Positions 54,148-64,000 of a DNA stretch of 64,000 nt are shown here, piece after piece. Position 1 is the first letter of the stretch. Each line of letters begins with the position of its first letter. The DNA lies in NCBI GenBank assembly GCA_019059635.1, contig JAGVRJ010000005.1, forward strand, positions 1,488,001 to 1,552,000, read 5' to 3'. Source of the DNA: Proales similis. Its lineage: Eukaryota > Rotifera > Eurotatoria > Ploima > Proalidae. The notes under the pieces were generated by a model. It had not been told where the DNA came from. It searched no databases and was given only the letters and a program-made list of their open reading frames with translations. Both the position numbers and the translations under genes were made by a program.

Positions 54148-56193
54148 ATGGAATTAATGCAGCCTAGCGTGGCTGCGTCAAGTGCGCGCCACCAACTCAA
54201 TGATTCAGGCGCAGATTCAAATTTGCTCGACTCAATTAGCATTCTGAAAAACATCATAGATAAGCTTGGCAAAATACCGCTCGGCTATAATTACCAGCAA
54301 GATAAAGTTGAAGGAAGCGCGGTTGATAATTTATTTGCGTTGGCCAAAAATTCTGTAACCTTATCGTTCCAGGATTATTTATCGCTTCAGCGAGCGACTC
54401 TCTCTAGCCAAGATAGCGGCGGCGGCGGCGGCGCTGGTAGCAGCACTACAACTCATGTAAACATGCTCGCAACCCGACCAACTCTAAATAGTCCCGCATT
54501 CATCGGCGCACTATTCAATTTGAGCTTGAATTTAACAACTACCGATCTGGACGACTTAATTTCGCACCAAGACTTTAACACGGCCACAGATGCGAGTCAG
54601 CACTCTCAAAGCTATCTGCTCTTGGGCATCGCCTTTTTCTACACCATCTTGATTATCACCTCGCTTACAAGCAATCCGCTTTTGATATTCGTCCTTCTCT
54701 GGCGGCGCAAGTCCCAGCTTAAACTCATCGATGTGTTTGTCGCCAATTTATCTATATCTGATCTGTTCCTCACCATATTCAACATACCTCTCTGTTTGAT
54801 CATATTCTTTAGCCGACAATGGCCGTTCGGTTCGCTCATCTGCCAGTTCGGCACCTATTCGACAAGCTGCTCGATCTACGTCAACACCCTCACCATGGCT
54901 TATATATCGGTGGATCGCTATTTTGCAGTCACTCGGCCATGCATCAGCAACCCGAACGGTCACCTACGCAAGCAGTCTATTCTATTAGACAACGCGGCGA
55001 GGAAAAAGATCTACCGAAGTCTGGCATTGATTTGGCTCATTTCACTAGTGCTCTCGGTTCCTCAGTTCATGTTCTCACGCGTGTCCAAAGTTCACACCGA
55101 ACACGACCCCTTGTTGATTGACCACAACCTGGGAAAGTTAGCGTCCAATTCAAGCATTGGAATTGAACTCGAGGCTGCGTTTCTCGAGTCGAGCGAACTC
55201 AACGAGGATCCCTTTAAAAAGTGCATAGTCGCCTATCCGATCGGCTCAATGAAAATCTTCATGGTTCTAATCAACTTCTCCCTTCAATATCTAATTCCAT
55301 CTATAGTCATACTCTACTTTTACGGTAAAATAATCTACCATCTGTATTTGAATTTGAACGTCGAAGAGTTGATGGAGGCGCCAGTCCAGAGGCCGACTCG
55401 ACGTCAAACAAAAATGACCGGCTCGATTTCGGTTCAGGCGTTCAGCTCTGCTCAAGACGGCGAAAAGGTGAAAGCGCCGAGAGGCAAAAGTAGCTCGCTT
55501 GCCAATGCCAATCTAAGCGAAATAAACCCCGTGATCGAAACAAATCGAATGCGAATCGAAGGCCTCAATCGCACAAGAAATTTGAAAAAGTCGATCAAAA
55601 TCATGGTGATCATAATTGCCCTGTTTCTTCTCAGCTGGTTGCCTATTCACACTTATCGTTTGCTGACCACATTCTATCCGATAATATCGAGATACTTTCA
55701 GCCGTCACAGTCTCATCTAGCAAACATAGACTGGAACAGCCTGAGCGCTTGTGAGCCGAACAAATCGGCGTCCGATTGTATATCGCAGCTCTTGATCGAG
55801 CTTACTAAAGGCGAGTCTCATATCGGCCTTAACACCCTGCACAATCGTTATGTGTTCTTCTTCTGCTACATGCTGGCCATGAGCAGCGTCTGCTACAATC
55901 CGATTGTCTACTTTTGGATGCACAAGAAATTCAGGGCAGAAGTGAAACGAATATTTTTTCTGAAGCCTCGACTGAGCTCGCCCTCGGCAACCAACACTTA
56001 CCAGAGTGCCTACGATCGACGCTTCTCACGTACCACAACGTGTACATCAACCACTTACAAGACAAAATACAGTATCGTCTCGCTGAAGAACTCGTTGAAC
56101 GAAGAGCTGCGCCGCGACTCACAGCTCCCTGCAAACAACTCTCGTACAAGGGCGAGAGCTTTGCAGTCGTATTCATCAGATACGATCTCTTAG
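54148..56193 (+). CDS. Class A (rhodopsin-like) neuropeptide G protein-coupled receptor
   Basis: A seven-helix receptor of 681 residues in one exon. Helix 1 begins about residue 155 (LLLGIAFFYTILIITSL), helix 2 contains NLSISDLF, helix 3 ends DRYFAV (256-261), helix 6 has FLLSWLPIHTYRLL, helix 7 has CYNPIVYFWMHKKFR. C232 and C359 should form the extracellular disulphide. The helix 7 pattern AMSSVCYNPIVYFW and the helix 6 SWLP motif fit peptide receptors of the NPY/tachykinin/luqin-RYamide/leucokinin group; I cannot choose the ligand. Odd points: a 150-residue extracellular head with NLSLNLT glycosylation sites and a Gly run; long second and third extracellular loops, the third with two extra Cys (LSACEPN, ASDC); and a lengthened second intracellular loop. 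Tail is Ser/Thr/Arg-rich. Confidence 0.9.
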   Translation: MELMQPSVAASSARHQLNDSGADSNLLDSISILKNIIDKLGKIPLGYNYQQDKVEGSAVDNLFALAKNSVTLSFQDYLSLQRATLSSQDSGGGGGAGSSTTTHVNMLATRPTLNSPAFIGALFNLSLNLTTTDLDDLISHQDFNTATDASQHSQSYLLLGIAFFYTILIITSLTSNPLLIFVLLWRRKSQLKLIDVFVANLSISDLFLTIFNIPLCLIIFFSRQWPFGSLICQFGTYSTSCSIYVNTLTMAYISVDRYFAVTRPCISNPNGHLRKQSILLDNAARKKIYRSLALIWLISLVLSVPQFMFSRVSKVHTEHDPLLIDHNLGKLASNSSIGIELEAAFLESSELNEDPFKKCIVAYPIGSMKIFMVLINFSLQYLIPSIVILYFYGKIIYHLYLNLNVEELMEAPVQRPTRRQTKMTGSISVQAFSSAQDGEKVKAPRGKSSSLANANLSEINPVIETNRMRIEGLNRTRNLKKSIKIMVIIIALFLLSWLPIHTYRLLTTFYPIISRYFQPSQSHLANIDWNSLSACEPNKSASDCISQLLIELTKGESHIGLNTLHNRYVFFFCYMLAMSSVCYNPIVYFWMHKKFRAEVKRIFFLKPRLSSPSATNTYQSAYDRRFSRTTTCTSTTYKTKYSIVSLKNSLNEELRRDSQLPANNSRTRARALQSYSSDTIS

Positions 56194-56519
56194 CTATTCG
56201 TCGTGATGTTTGAATTATAGAAAAAGGCGAAAATAGGAAACAAAAAAAACAACAACATTCTCTTTGTTATCTGATTTAACTCAACTCGCACAGAAATGAA
56301 CTCAAAATTATGTTGTAAAATTCTTTGTGCTCTATTCTCTAGGTATTTAATCGTGTTTAGATATTGAACTTGGAAAAGTTAGCGTTCGAACTGTCAATAA
56401 ACAAGGGTTCAGAATAAAGAAAAAAATGCTTATGGGACCAAGAGAAATGAGCTCCATTTGGCCGGAGTTGGAAGAAACGGCGAGCAGCAGAGGTCAAAGG
56501 TGTCAAAAGAAAGTAAACC
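56194..56519. other. Convergent 3' flanks of the GPCR and Rab-like genes
   Basis: 326 bp with AATAAA at 56396-56401 and again at 56413-56418 for the receptor transcript. No coding region was seen. Confidence 0.55.
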
Positions 56520-57311
56520 TCAAAATGTAGAGGAAAATAAATCGAAAAAGCTTTTAGTTTGAAGATTGCGCCGCTTCGAGTTTGTAATATTGAACATCAA
56601 ATGGCGGCAGTTGGTCTTTTCAAGTTCACAGTTGTAGTAGACGCCCGATGTGCTGCGCAGCGCCGGCAGAGGGATGCCGCTCTTGCAGCAAATTTTTAAT
56701 TCGTTGAGCTGCTTTTCGTCGAGTCCCAGGCCTCTAATTGCATGCTCTATATAGTTGAGGTAGTTTTGGACCAACTCGTAAGCTAGCTCCTCAAATAGAT
56801 GTTCTAGTTTGTTCGTGTCCGACATGTCCAACTCTTCAAATAGGATGAAGCCGTTTTTCTTGGCAAACTCTCTGGCTTTCTTGGCCGATACCGGTTGCTG
56901 TTTTTCGTTCGCTTTTAAGCCTTCTTTGCGACACCCGATCAGCACTTTGATTAAATCAGTTGCCCTAGACAGGCGTGGTTGGCACACACTTTCTATTTGG
57001 TCCAGCCATCCTTCGCAACTGGTGAAACTGTCCGGGCATTGTACGTCGTAAACAATCACAAAGGCTTGTACGTTACTAAAATAGCTTTTGGTAATAGGCA
57101 AGTACTTTCGATCGCCGGACGTGTCGAAGATTTGCAATTTAATCGAAAGTTCACTCGGAGCCAAGACAATCAATTTTTGCTTAAAGTCAACGCCGATCGT
57201 GCGATTGGCCTGAGCCGGTTTCTGGCCTAAAAGACTCGACTTTCCAACTCCACTGTCGCCAAGTAAAGTAACTTTAAAGTTAAAATCGCTGTAAACACAT
57301 TCGGATGTCAT
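56520..57311 (-). CDS. Divergent Rab-like small GTPase
   Basis: A 263-residue Rab/Ras-fold protein in one exon. The P-loop is intact (VTLLGDSGVGKSSLL). The effector stretch keeps TIGVDFKQK, but about ten residues of switch I are missing between KSSLL and TIGVDF. Switch II reads FDTSGDRKYLPITKSYF, with Asp in place of the catalytic Gln of DTAGQE. The base-recognition motif NKxD is replaced (LIGCRKEG). The last 70 residues after the GTPase fold (LGLDEKQLNELKICCKSGIP onward) are Cys-containing and not a normal Rab tail; no terminal prenylation motif is present (ends FSSTF). It may bind nucleotide weakly or not hydrolyse it. Relation to Rab40-like or other atypical Rabs is possible but not shown. 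Confidence 0.7.
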   Translation of the reverse strand: MTSECVYSDFNFKVTLLGDSGVGKSSLLGQKPAQANRTIGVDFKQKLIVLAPSELSIKLQIFDTSGDRKYLPITKSYFSNVQAFVIVYDVQCPDSFTSCEGWLDQIESVCQPRLSRATDLIKVLIGCRKEGLKANEKQQPVSAKKAREFAKKNGFILFEELDMSDTNKLEHLFEELAYELVQNYLNYIEHAIRGLGLDEKQLNELKICCKSGIPLPALRSTSGVYYNCELEKTNCRHLMFNITNSKRRNLQTKSFFDLFSSTF

Positions 57312-57674
57312 GTCATCGCTTCATATCGCTTTGCCTCTGAGTGCTTACGGTAGCTCCTCTCCCTGTCAGAGCATGTGTGTGTGTGTGTTGGCGTATGCTG
57401 ATGCTTTAGGCTTCTAGGCGAATGGGCCAAATGTTGTAAAAATACCGATCGACTCGGCAATAAAATGTTGATTTATTTCACCGCATAAATTTAAAGCGAC
57501 TCTATCCTGTTCGTCGATAGGATAAGTCAAACATTAAACAGAGAGAGAGAGATAGAGAGAGATTCAAAGTGTGTGTGAGAGAGGGAGAAACAGACATAGA
57601 AAGAAGGGAAGATAGAAGGAGAGAAAAAATGCTGACACATCGACGCCAAAGTGAAAAGAAACTTGGCGCCTCTC
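57312..57674. other. Spacer with TG and GA microsatellites
   Basis: 363 bp between two minus-strand genes. A (TG)n run lies at 57373-57388 and a purine (GA)n tract at 57540-57600. TTTATT at 57472-57477 is a likely poly(A) signal (AATAAA on the minus strand) for the MAGE gene. Confidence 0.6.
57540..57600. repeat. (GA)n-rich purine tract with GT units
   Basis: Mostly GA dinucleotides with an inserted GT run, in the 3' flank of the MAGE gene. Microsatellite. Confidence 0.75.
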
Positions 57675-58439
57675 CTATGATTGCGTCGAGTTGACAGTAC
57701 TTTCGTCCAGTTGAAACGAATTATTTTTGTTTGCGTCAGCATGTTGCGCCACCCAGTCTTGGGGCTTGCAGACATCTGTGCCACCATACAGCTCACAGAC
57801 AAACTCTAATACGGCCCGTTTGCTAATCTCACTCTTGGCTCGACTGCCCCATTTGAACTTGTAGTTTGGCTGCTCTTGGTTTGCCCCAGTCGCCTGGTAG
57901 ACCAAAAAGCCGTCTTTGACTAAATCGATTGTGAAGAACTTTTGTATATCGCCCAAGTATTTGTGTCTCTTCTCTTCTCTGTTTATGTCGAGTTTTTTCA
58001 GCAGGTCCCAAAACTTCTCCGCCTCTAGTTCGTTTCCGTTCATGAATATTAGCGCCAAGCTTATCATCACCATCGAGTATTTGACCTGCTCTTGAAAGTC
58101 GGTGTCGTTCTCCAGTCGCGATTCGATTGACACGGCTTGTTTGTTGCGCAGCTTAAGCTCTGGATCGGCCTCGAATTTGCTTCTCAAGCAGAATTTCTCG
58201 TCACGCTCGATTCCGACCAGCTCGATGCCAAACACACTCTCAAGGCTTTCTCTCACGAGCTTAATTATCTCTTTGTAGTTGCGACTATGCTCGCTTGTGA
58301 TCACATTTTTGACGAGATCTATTTTGCGAAGCATGTACTTCCGCTCGGCCAAACAGCTGAACAGAATGTAATGAACGCATTCGTTTACTAATTTCTTGAT
58401 AAGTTTTCTCTCGACCTCAGGCTGGCTGCTGCTGCTCAT
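57675..58439 (-). CDS. NSMCE3: MAGE-domain protein, likely NSE3 of the SMC5/6 complex
   Basis: Single exon, 254 residues. The MAGE homology domain spans almost the whole protein: LIKKLVNECVHYILFSCLAE, KYMLRKIDLVKNVI, the winged-helix A segment ending VFGIELVGIERDEKF, then YSMVMISLALIFMNGNELEA, FWDLLKKLDINREEKRHKYL, DIQKFFTIDLVKDGFLVYQA and NYKFKWGSRAKSEISKRAVL. Invertebrates carry one ancestral MAGE, which is NSE3: with NSE1 and NSE4 it forms the DNA-binding subcomplex of SMC5/6 for DNA repair. The absence of other MAGE copies here fits that. The first in-frame ATG is used. The C-terminal 25 residues are Asn/Ser-rich and disordered. Confidence 0.88.
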   Translation of the reverse strand: MSSSSQPEVERKLIKKLVNECVHYILFSCLAERKYMLRKIDLVKNVITSEHSRNYKEIIKLVRESLESVFGIELVGIERDEKFCLRSKFEADPELKLRNKQAVSIESRLENDTDFQEQVKYSMVMISLALIFMNGNELEAEKFWDLLKKLDINREEKRHKYLGDIQKFFTIDLVKDGFLVYQATGANQEQPNYKFKWGSRAKSEISKRAVLEFVCELYGGTDVCKPQDWVAQHADANKNNSFQLDESTVNSTQS

Positions 58440-59127
58440 TCTCAAGCTGAAACGGCGACCCTTGAATCAGTGTTATGCTTCTTCGAGATTCAAGTCGAAC
58501 AAAAGAAGAGACGAATGAACAGAGTTATCATGCCCCTTACAAAAAGTGGATGCGCCGATCGCTCGGCTCGCTCTTTTCACCACATTTTCTCTAAGCTCTC
58601 ATTCGAATTTTATTTAATAAAATAGAATATAAAAAGAAGAAGAGCGTAGATGAAACAATAGAAGAAGGCTCTCGTCGAGTAATAGCTGAAGAGTTTGCTT
58701 GTGCTGTCTTGGTGGGTGGGTGTGTGTGTTTGAATGGGCGTTTTCTTCTTTCGCCTGTTGAATCGAGTTTGCTTGCAATTGTAATAAAATTATCTACACG
58801 CACGTGTGAAGCGAGTGGCCAAGAGACGAATTAGCACAGACTGGCCAAGTCTGTCAGGAAACGATGCTTTTCTATGATCGCAACTGCTGGTTGGCGGCCG
58901 ATTGTTGTTTCTTTCTGTTTCTTTCAAAATGTTTGCGTTTTTTTTTTCTCTCGTCGTATACTCCCAATCTAATGCAGAATCAGTGAACGAGTAAAAAACA
59001 AATGAAAAGAATAATCTGATCTCAGTATGAATAACAAGCAGGAGAGGGCTAGGACAGTGTATGTTGGACATGAGTGAGCGCAGACGATTAGGGGCGAAAA
59101 TGCACGATTGAATGAGGAGCGGGCGTC
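58440..59127. other. Intergenic, MAGE promoter and Rap1 3' flank
   Basis: 688 bp. A TTTATT near 58609 and A/T-rich DNA lie in the centre, with a short GT run near 58716. Open frames on the minus strand here have low-complexity content and were rejected. Confidence 0.5.
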
Positions 59128-59831
<704 letters not shown>

Positions 59832-60549
59832 TGTGACTGAGGCGTTCGCTCGCTTGTTCGCTTATGCCTTGCTCTAAATGAGATGTTGATGAATTGATTA
59901 TACACCGAGCCGAAGCAAGAGAGAAAGAGAGAAATAAAGAGCGCTAAAAAGAGAGCGGTGATTTCTGACGGGTCAACCGTGAGGTCAGGTCACATTAAAT
60001 GTATATAGATTTAATAATTTCTTCTTTTTATTTTTTGTATATATTGTGATTTTGATGGTTGTTGTTGTTGTAGAAGCAGATCATCACATCTGCTATCTTG
60101 AAATGATTAATTTATAGACTCGTCTAGGGGCAATAATGCAGCAATAAAGCAGCTTGTGTTTTTATTCTAGCCTTTGAAATTGAGCACTGTCTCATTAGAT
60201 TAGCCGACTGAGAAAAAAATGGAAAGAGAGAGAGAAAGGTCGACGCAAAGATTTCAATCGGAAGAGAGCAAGTGTGGAAAACAAGAAAGGAAGAGCGGCT
60301 GGCCGGCACTAGTCCGGCAGCCGTGTATGCACCAAGTAAATGCATTCAATTCTAAATCGTGCATCTAATCGCTTGCATCTTTTCGTTGGCATTCACATCG
60401 TTCACACACAACGCTCAATTAACTGGTCGTGTTTGCATTCATTCATGTGAATTGAGAGATCAAGCTTATCATCAGGTTAAAGAGAGTTGAGCTGTTTTAA
60501 ATGTCTAGCTCGAGAGTGCATGTGGCTTGGCTCTTGTTTCTGTGCGTGG
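59832..60549. other. Intergenic, Rap1 promoter and AMDHD2 3' flank
   Basis: 718 bp with purine-rich runs (59928-59955, 60222-60236) and a GTTGTT run near 60060. TTTATT at 60161-60166 is a plausible minus-strand poly(A) signal for AMDHD2. No coding region was seen. Confidence 0.5.
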
Positions 60550-61881
60550 CTATGCCGATTTTCTGTTCAAATTCACTTTTAAATTCAAATCAAATGAATT
60601 GCTTTTCCACGCCAAATTGCCTTGAACAAACGTAGCGCGTATATTCAATTTATCGTCTAAGAGAACTAAATCAGCATCAGCTCCGACTGCGAGCGAGCCC
60701 TTCTGCGGATAAATTCCAAGGAGGCGAGCCGGGTGTTCACTGGCGCATTTGAGTGCCTCGCTACGGCTGCATCCTGTAGCTGAAATTAAATTTTGCACAC
60801 AAACAGGAAGAGTGGCAACTGAGCCACATAATGTGTGCGTTCCTTCTATGTAGGCGCTCTTTACAGAAGGATGATGCGGATCACTAATGACCTCGACTCG
60901 CTTGTTGCCGAGATGATGCACGCGACCGCTCTCCAGGCCCATTGCGGACATGGCGTCTGTGACCAGGACAAGGCCGTTCGGGTGCGATTTGTACGAGATG
61001 TTCAACGCAGCCGGATGTGTATGTATGGCGTCGGCTATTATACCGTAATAAATCTGATCTTGTTTTATGAAATTGCGATCAGACAACAATCCGATTAGAT
61101 TCGGATCGCGATGATGGAATGAAGACATTGCGTTAAATAGATGCGTTATAAAACGAGCTCCGTGTCTGACAGCTGACTCGCCTTGTTGCAAGTTGGCTGC
61201 CGAATGGCCAATTGAAACCACGATTCCAGATCGGCTCAATGCCTCGATCACTGTTCCGTGAGGATCTAATTCGGGCGCCAGAGTTATAATTGAAACTTTT
61301 TGCGTGAGCTCATCCACTTCCATGCCATAAACTTGCCGAACAGCGTCTAGACCCTGGGAAAAGTCTCGAAGCACGTCTTTGTCATGGGCGCCCATTTTTT
61401 CCTGATTTATAAACGGCCCTTCCAAGTGAACGCCAATTATAGATGCCGCATGTCTAGACTGGGTTCGATTCATATGCGGCAAAAGCTTTTTATAGACATG
61501 AGAATCGGACGAGACCAAAGTTGGGCAGAATGCCGTGACTCCTTGTTCAAGTAGGCGCTTTGATACGAGCGCCAAGTTGGCCTCGATGTTCTCAACGTCA
61601 TAAGTAAAATCCTTTCCAAACGCTCCATTCAATTGCACGTCGATAAAGCCAGGCGCGATTATCGAACCCTGGCAGTCGATTACAACATCGGCTAAACTTT
61701 TCTCCTCGTAAAATACACGCTCAGCGCTTAATATGCGTCCATTTCTCACCCAGAGACTGTCAGATAATAGCGAGTCGCCTCTGACAAGTAGGCAATTTTC
61801 AAACTTAATTAAGAGAGATGCAGAGCTTGCACGGTTCAATATTGCTGCATCCTCACCGTGCGGCGCGCCTAATTCACTCAT
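60550..61881 (-). CDS. AMDHD2: N-acetylglucosamine-6-phosphate deacetylase
   Basis: This amidohydrolase removes acetate from GlcNAc-6-phosphate, feeding GlcN-6-P back to glycolysis or hexosamine synthesis in the cytosol. One exon, 443 residues (bacterial NagA about 380, human AMDHD2 about 409). Metal and substrate motifs: IAPGFIDVQLNGAFGKDF (family GxIDxHxNG, here with Gln in the His position), GVHLEGPFINQEKMGAHD (metal-binding Glu), IVVSIGHSAANLQQGESAV (metal His), ITHLFNAMSSFHHRDPNLIG (metal His), IIADAIHTHPAAL (substrate His), LVLVTDAMSAMGL (catalytic Asp) and the C-terminal ASEHPARLLGIYPQKGSLAV. The start is an ATG with a short hydrophilic leader. The absence of introns contrasts with neighbours. 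Confidence 0.94.
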   Translation of the reverse strand: MSELGAPHGEDAAILNRASSASLLIKFENCLLVRGDSLLSDSLWVRNGRILSAERVFYEEKSLADVVIDCQGSIIAPGFIDVQLNGAFGKDFTYDVENIEANLALVSKRLLEQGVTAFCPTLVSSDSHVYKKLLPHMNRTQSRHAASIIGVHLEGPFINQEKMGAHDKDVLRDFSQGLDAVRQVYGMEVDELTQKVSIITLAPELDPHGTVIEALSRSGIVVSIGHSAANLQQGESAVRHGARFITHLFNAMSSFHHRDPNLIGLLSDRNFIKQDQIYYGIIADAIHTHPAALNISYKSHPNGLVLVTDAMSAMGLESGRVHHLGNKRVEVISDPHHPSVKSAYIEGTHTLCGSVATLPVCVQNLISATGCSRSEALKCASEHPARLLGIYPQKGSLAVGADADLVLLDDKLNIRATFVQGNLAWKSNSFDLNLKVNLNRKSA

Positions 61882-63580
61882 CTATCTAAACGTGAATCGA
61901 GACCGGCATATAGAATAGAAGCAAACATGCGACTGAGGCATTTGGCCCAACTAAAAGGCAAATTGTTCGGCAGATCGGACTATCTTTGGCCCGAGTGGAT
62001 CGGCTTAGATAAATAAACAAATGTCTAGGATTATTCTAATTAAATATTCGCTCCGTTCGCCCATGTCTAGCTGGCGCGCATTCAACTTGAGGCCATAAAG
62101 ATGAACATGAAGACTAGATGGAGTGAGAGAGAGAAAAGATGAAGTCGATGAGTGACCCCGTGTCGTGTTGGCGGATAACAAGGTCGCACAAGCCAAGCAA
62201 CTGCTTGAATTTTATTCGCTTTCAGCTGCATAGTGCATGAACTTGCAAAAAAGCCATTGCTTGCTTGATTGTAAATAACAAAAATAAGCGCATCGGGCGG
62301 ATAGAAAAAGGACTGTAGAAAGGAAAGAGAAAAAATTGTTGTAATCAAAATTGAGCCGAGCTCAGGTAGTTCGAGCTGGTTTGAGAAAAAGAATACAACA
62401 AACGAGAGCGCAAGTAGACCAGCGCGACCGACAGATAAGCAGCTATAACTATCATTGACGGTGTAAATAAATACGTATGCGCATACGAATTGAGAAGGGC
62501 GCACAGAAGAATGGAGAGGATTCAGAGTAAAATAATTTAGGGCATAATTATTTGCCGAGCATGGCAATAAACGCTACCAAAAATTATCTATTCAGACAAA
62601 TAGAACATGCCGAATTATGTAGATTGACTATTACCGCTGAGAGGTGCTTAACTGTGAAATTTGAAGGCGAAACACCAAATCTAGGAGATGGAGGAGGCGA
62701 GTGACGACCGCCTATTGGGATTCGGTTTAATTTAATCGATGGCACACTTCTCCATTTTGAATTAACCATTTTTTCAGGCTTTAGCCGAGGGGATTAGTTC
62801 TTTGCCGAGCTGATTCAGCGTCGTCGGTGGACCAATGTTTTTTGAAGGGCCTCTCTTCTTCATTCGGCGCAATTTGCGATAAAATATAGAAAAGAAATAG
62901 ACGCAGAGAGTGAACTAGGGCTCAGAGAGGAGCAACTAGTGAGCGAGTTGGCCAGTCATAAAGAAAGAAGAGGGAGAGAGAAATAAAAAAGAAAAGAGGG
63001 CGAGGTTAGAAGAGGAAGGGCGAAAAAGAAAAGAGTAACGAGTCAAATAGGAGAGTGTGGCTATGGGCGAGCTCAGAAAACAAAGGTGAGCTCAGCACAA
63101 CTCGTAATCCGGCCTGACTCATTCGCGATTAGTTGCGTTGAATGACGAAAGGCGAGATGAAGCGCAAACGCCAAACGCGCTCAAGCACCCAATAAATTAA
63201 CTAGGCGTCTCGTCGATAACGATGATAAACGATCCACTGCGAACTCAGAAAAAGAATAAAATAAATATAGAGGCTAAAGAAAGCCCCGAGCGCTTGATGA
63301 ATGAATGAAGCCGATGATCCAATGATCGAATGTGGCGCCCAGATTAAGAAATAGCTCTTTTTTCCCGTCGATTAAATTAACCGTTATGACTGGCCAAGCA
63401 TCATTAAGAAAACTAGAACGACCGCAGAGGCAAAGTGAGCCATCTCAACAGCAGACGCCGTTTTGACAGTGGCAGAGAAAGATTTTTTCTGAGACATGAG
63501 TGACGGAGGCAGGCAAAATGGAGAATAAACTGCTTTTATCGATCACTTTCCATACTCATATGTAGGTTCGTTGTTTTCTT
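61882..63580. other. Intergenic, AMDHD2 promoter and IARS2 3' flank
   Basis: About 1.7 kb. It contains purine-rich AGAG/GAAA stretches near 62280-62340 and 62925-63050. A 161-codon frame at 62082-62567 (-) is hydrophobic and low in complexity with no family match, and was rejected. No RNA gene or mobile element was recognised. Confidence 0.5.
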
Positions 63581-64000
63581 TCACTCATTTATTCTGCTTG
63601 AAGAAATATGCGCGAGAACACGTTGGCAACGCGCGCACATTTGCCCGAGCCGAGTTGAGTCATACTTTCTACATCGTTCGCAAATATGCTTCGACGTTTT
63701 CTTTATGTCAATCTCGCATGAATGGTCCCCGATGCATATCGACTTGGAGAGCAACTTGGCCGAGTCGTTCGGCTCCAAATGAACGCCCGCGCACGATAAG
63801 CATTCAGTCAAATCGCTCAAATTGCTTTCAAGCGAATCGTACATGCTTCGATCACATTTTATATTGAGTTCAATTAGAGCCGGATTATTGGATCCGATCA
63901 GTTCGTTGAGCCGTTCCCTAAGCGCCAATATGATTTCGAATATATTATCCACTCTTTGTTTATCGGTCAATTTGATTCTATCGAACGTGAACTTGCTCCT
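63581..64000 (-). CDS. IARS2: Mitochondrial isoleucyl-tRNA synthetase, C-terminal end (partial)
   Basis: The gene enters from the right edge and ends at 63583-63581. About 139 codons are visible in one exon. The first part, FDRIKLTDKQRVDNIFEIIL and ALRERLNELIGSNNPALIEL, is the end of the tRNA-binding helical region. The last 30 residues are the zinc ribbon found at the C-terminus of bacterial-type IleRS: HICERCRKYDSTRLGQMCAR, then CQRVLA, with four Cys in two CxxC pairs. This type charges mitochondrial tRNA-Ile. The catalytic core (HIGH, KMSKS) is outside the window. Confidence 0.88.
   Translation of the reverse strand, partial: RSKFTFDRIKLTDKQRVDNIFEIILALRERLNELIGSNNPALIELNIKCDRSMYDSLESNLSDLTECLSCAGVHLEPNDSAKLLSKSICIGDHSCEIDIKKTSKHICERCRKYDSTRLGQMCARCQRVLAHISSSRINE

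Noticed and set aside
62082-62567. 161-codon hydrophobic frame on the minus strand
   Set aside because: Low-complexity content, starts inside A/T-rich DNA, and no recognisable domain.

Overview
The window is nuclear DNA of an animal. Coding sequence is split by very short GT-AG introns (most 42-75 nt). The gene set is metazoan: a Pecanex family member, a multi-EGF secreted protein, a rhodopsin-like neuropeptide receptor, a MAP kinase phosphatase, Rap1, MAGE/NSE3, cornichon and TFIIA. CFAP206 and CCDC170-like genes point to an animal with motile cilia or flagellated cells. Gene spacing is tight (often 0.2-1.7 kb), as in small-bodied invertebrates with compact genomes. I cannot name the phylum from sequence alone.

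Layout. 1-64: possible first codons of a minus-strand gene leaving the left edge. 1.6-2.5 kb: COQ7 (-). 4.0-5.5 kb: DUSP10-like phosphatase (+). 6.7-15.8 kb: a 25-exon, about 2352-residue secreted EGF protein (-) with one 2.7 kb exon of near-identical EGF repeats. 15.8-20.3 kb: the largest gap, holding simple repeats and a lone signal-peptide-like exon. 20.3-23.1 kb: ankyrin/coiled-coil/acidic protein (+). 23.3-26.8 kb (-) and 27.4-30.4 kb (+): two CCDC170-like coiled-coil paralogues head to head, one fused to a GTPase-like domain. 30.8 kb: small membrane protein (-). 31.9-36.1 kb: PCNX4 (-). 36.5-37.6 kb: UBXN1 (-). 38.1-38.8 kb: cornichon (+). 39.2-40.8 kb: NOP53 (+). 41.4-46.1 kb: intronless ankyrin protein resembling the N-terminal part of PME-5-type poly(ADP-ribose) polymerases but without the catalytic domain (-). 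47.7-48.4 kb: unknown 151-residue coiled-coil protein (-). 48.8-49.6 kb: TFIIA alpha/beta (-). 50.0-52.7 kb: CFAP206 (+). 54.1-56.2 kb: neuropeptide-type GPCR (+). 56.5-57.3 kb: degenerate Rab-like GTPase (-). 57.7-58.4 kb: MAGE/NSE3 (-). 59.1-59.8 kb: Rap1 (-). 60.6-61.9 kb: AMDHD2 (-). 63.6 kb to the right edge: C-terminus of mitochondrial isoleucyl-tRNA synthetase (-).

The genes are mostly unrelated housekeeping or signalling loci, not a pathway cluster. The exception is 20-30 kb, where three coiled-coil genes adjoin and two are clearly duplicates. Exon models were built by hand from splice signals, reading phase and protein-family continuity. For every multi-exon model the summed coding length is a multiple of three. 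No transposon, CRISPR array, rRNA or tRNA was recognised.
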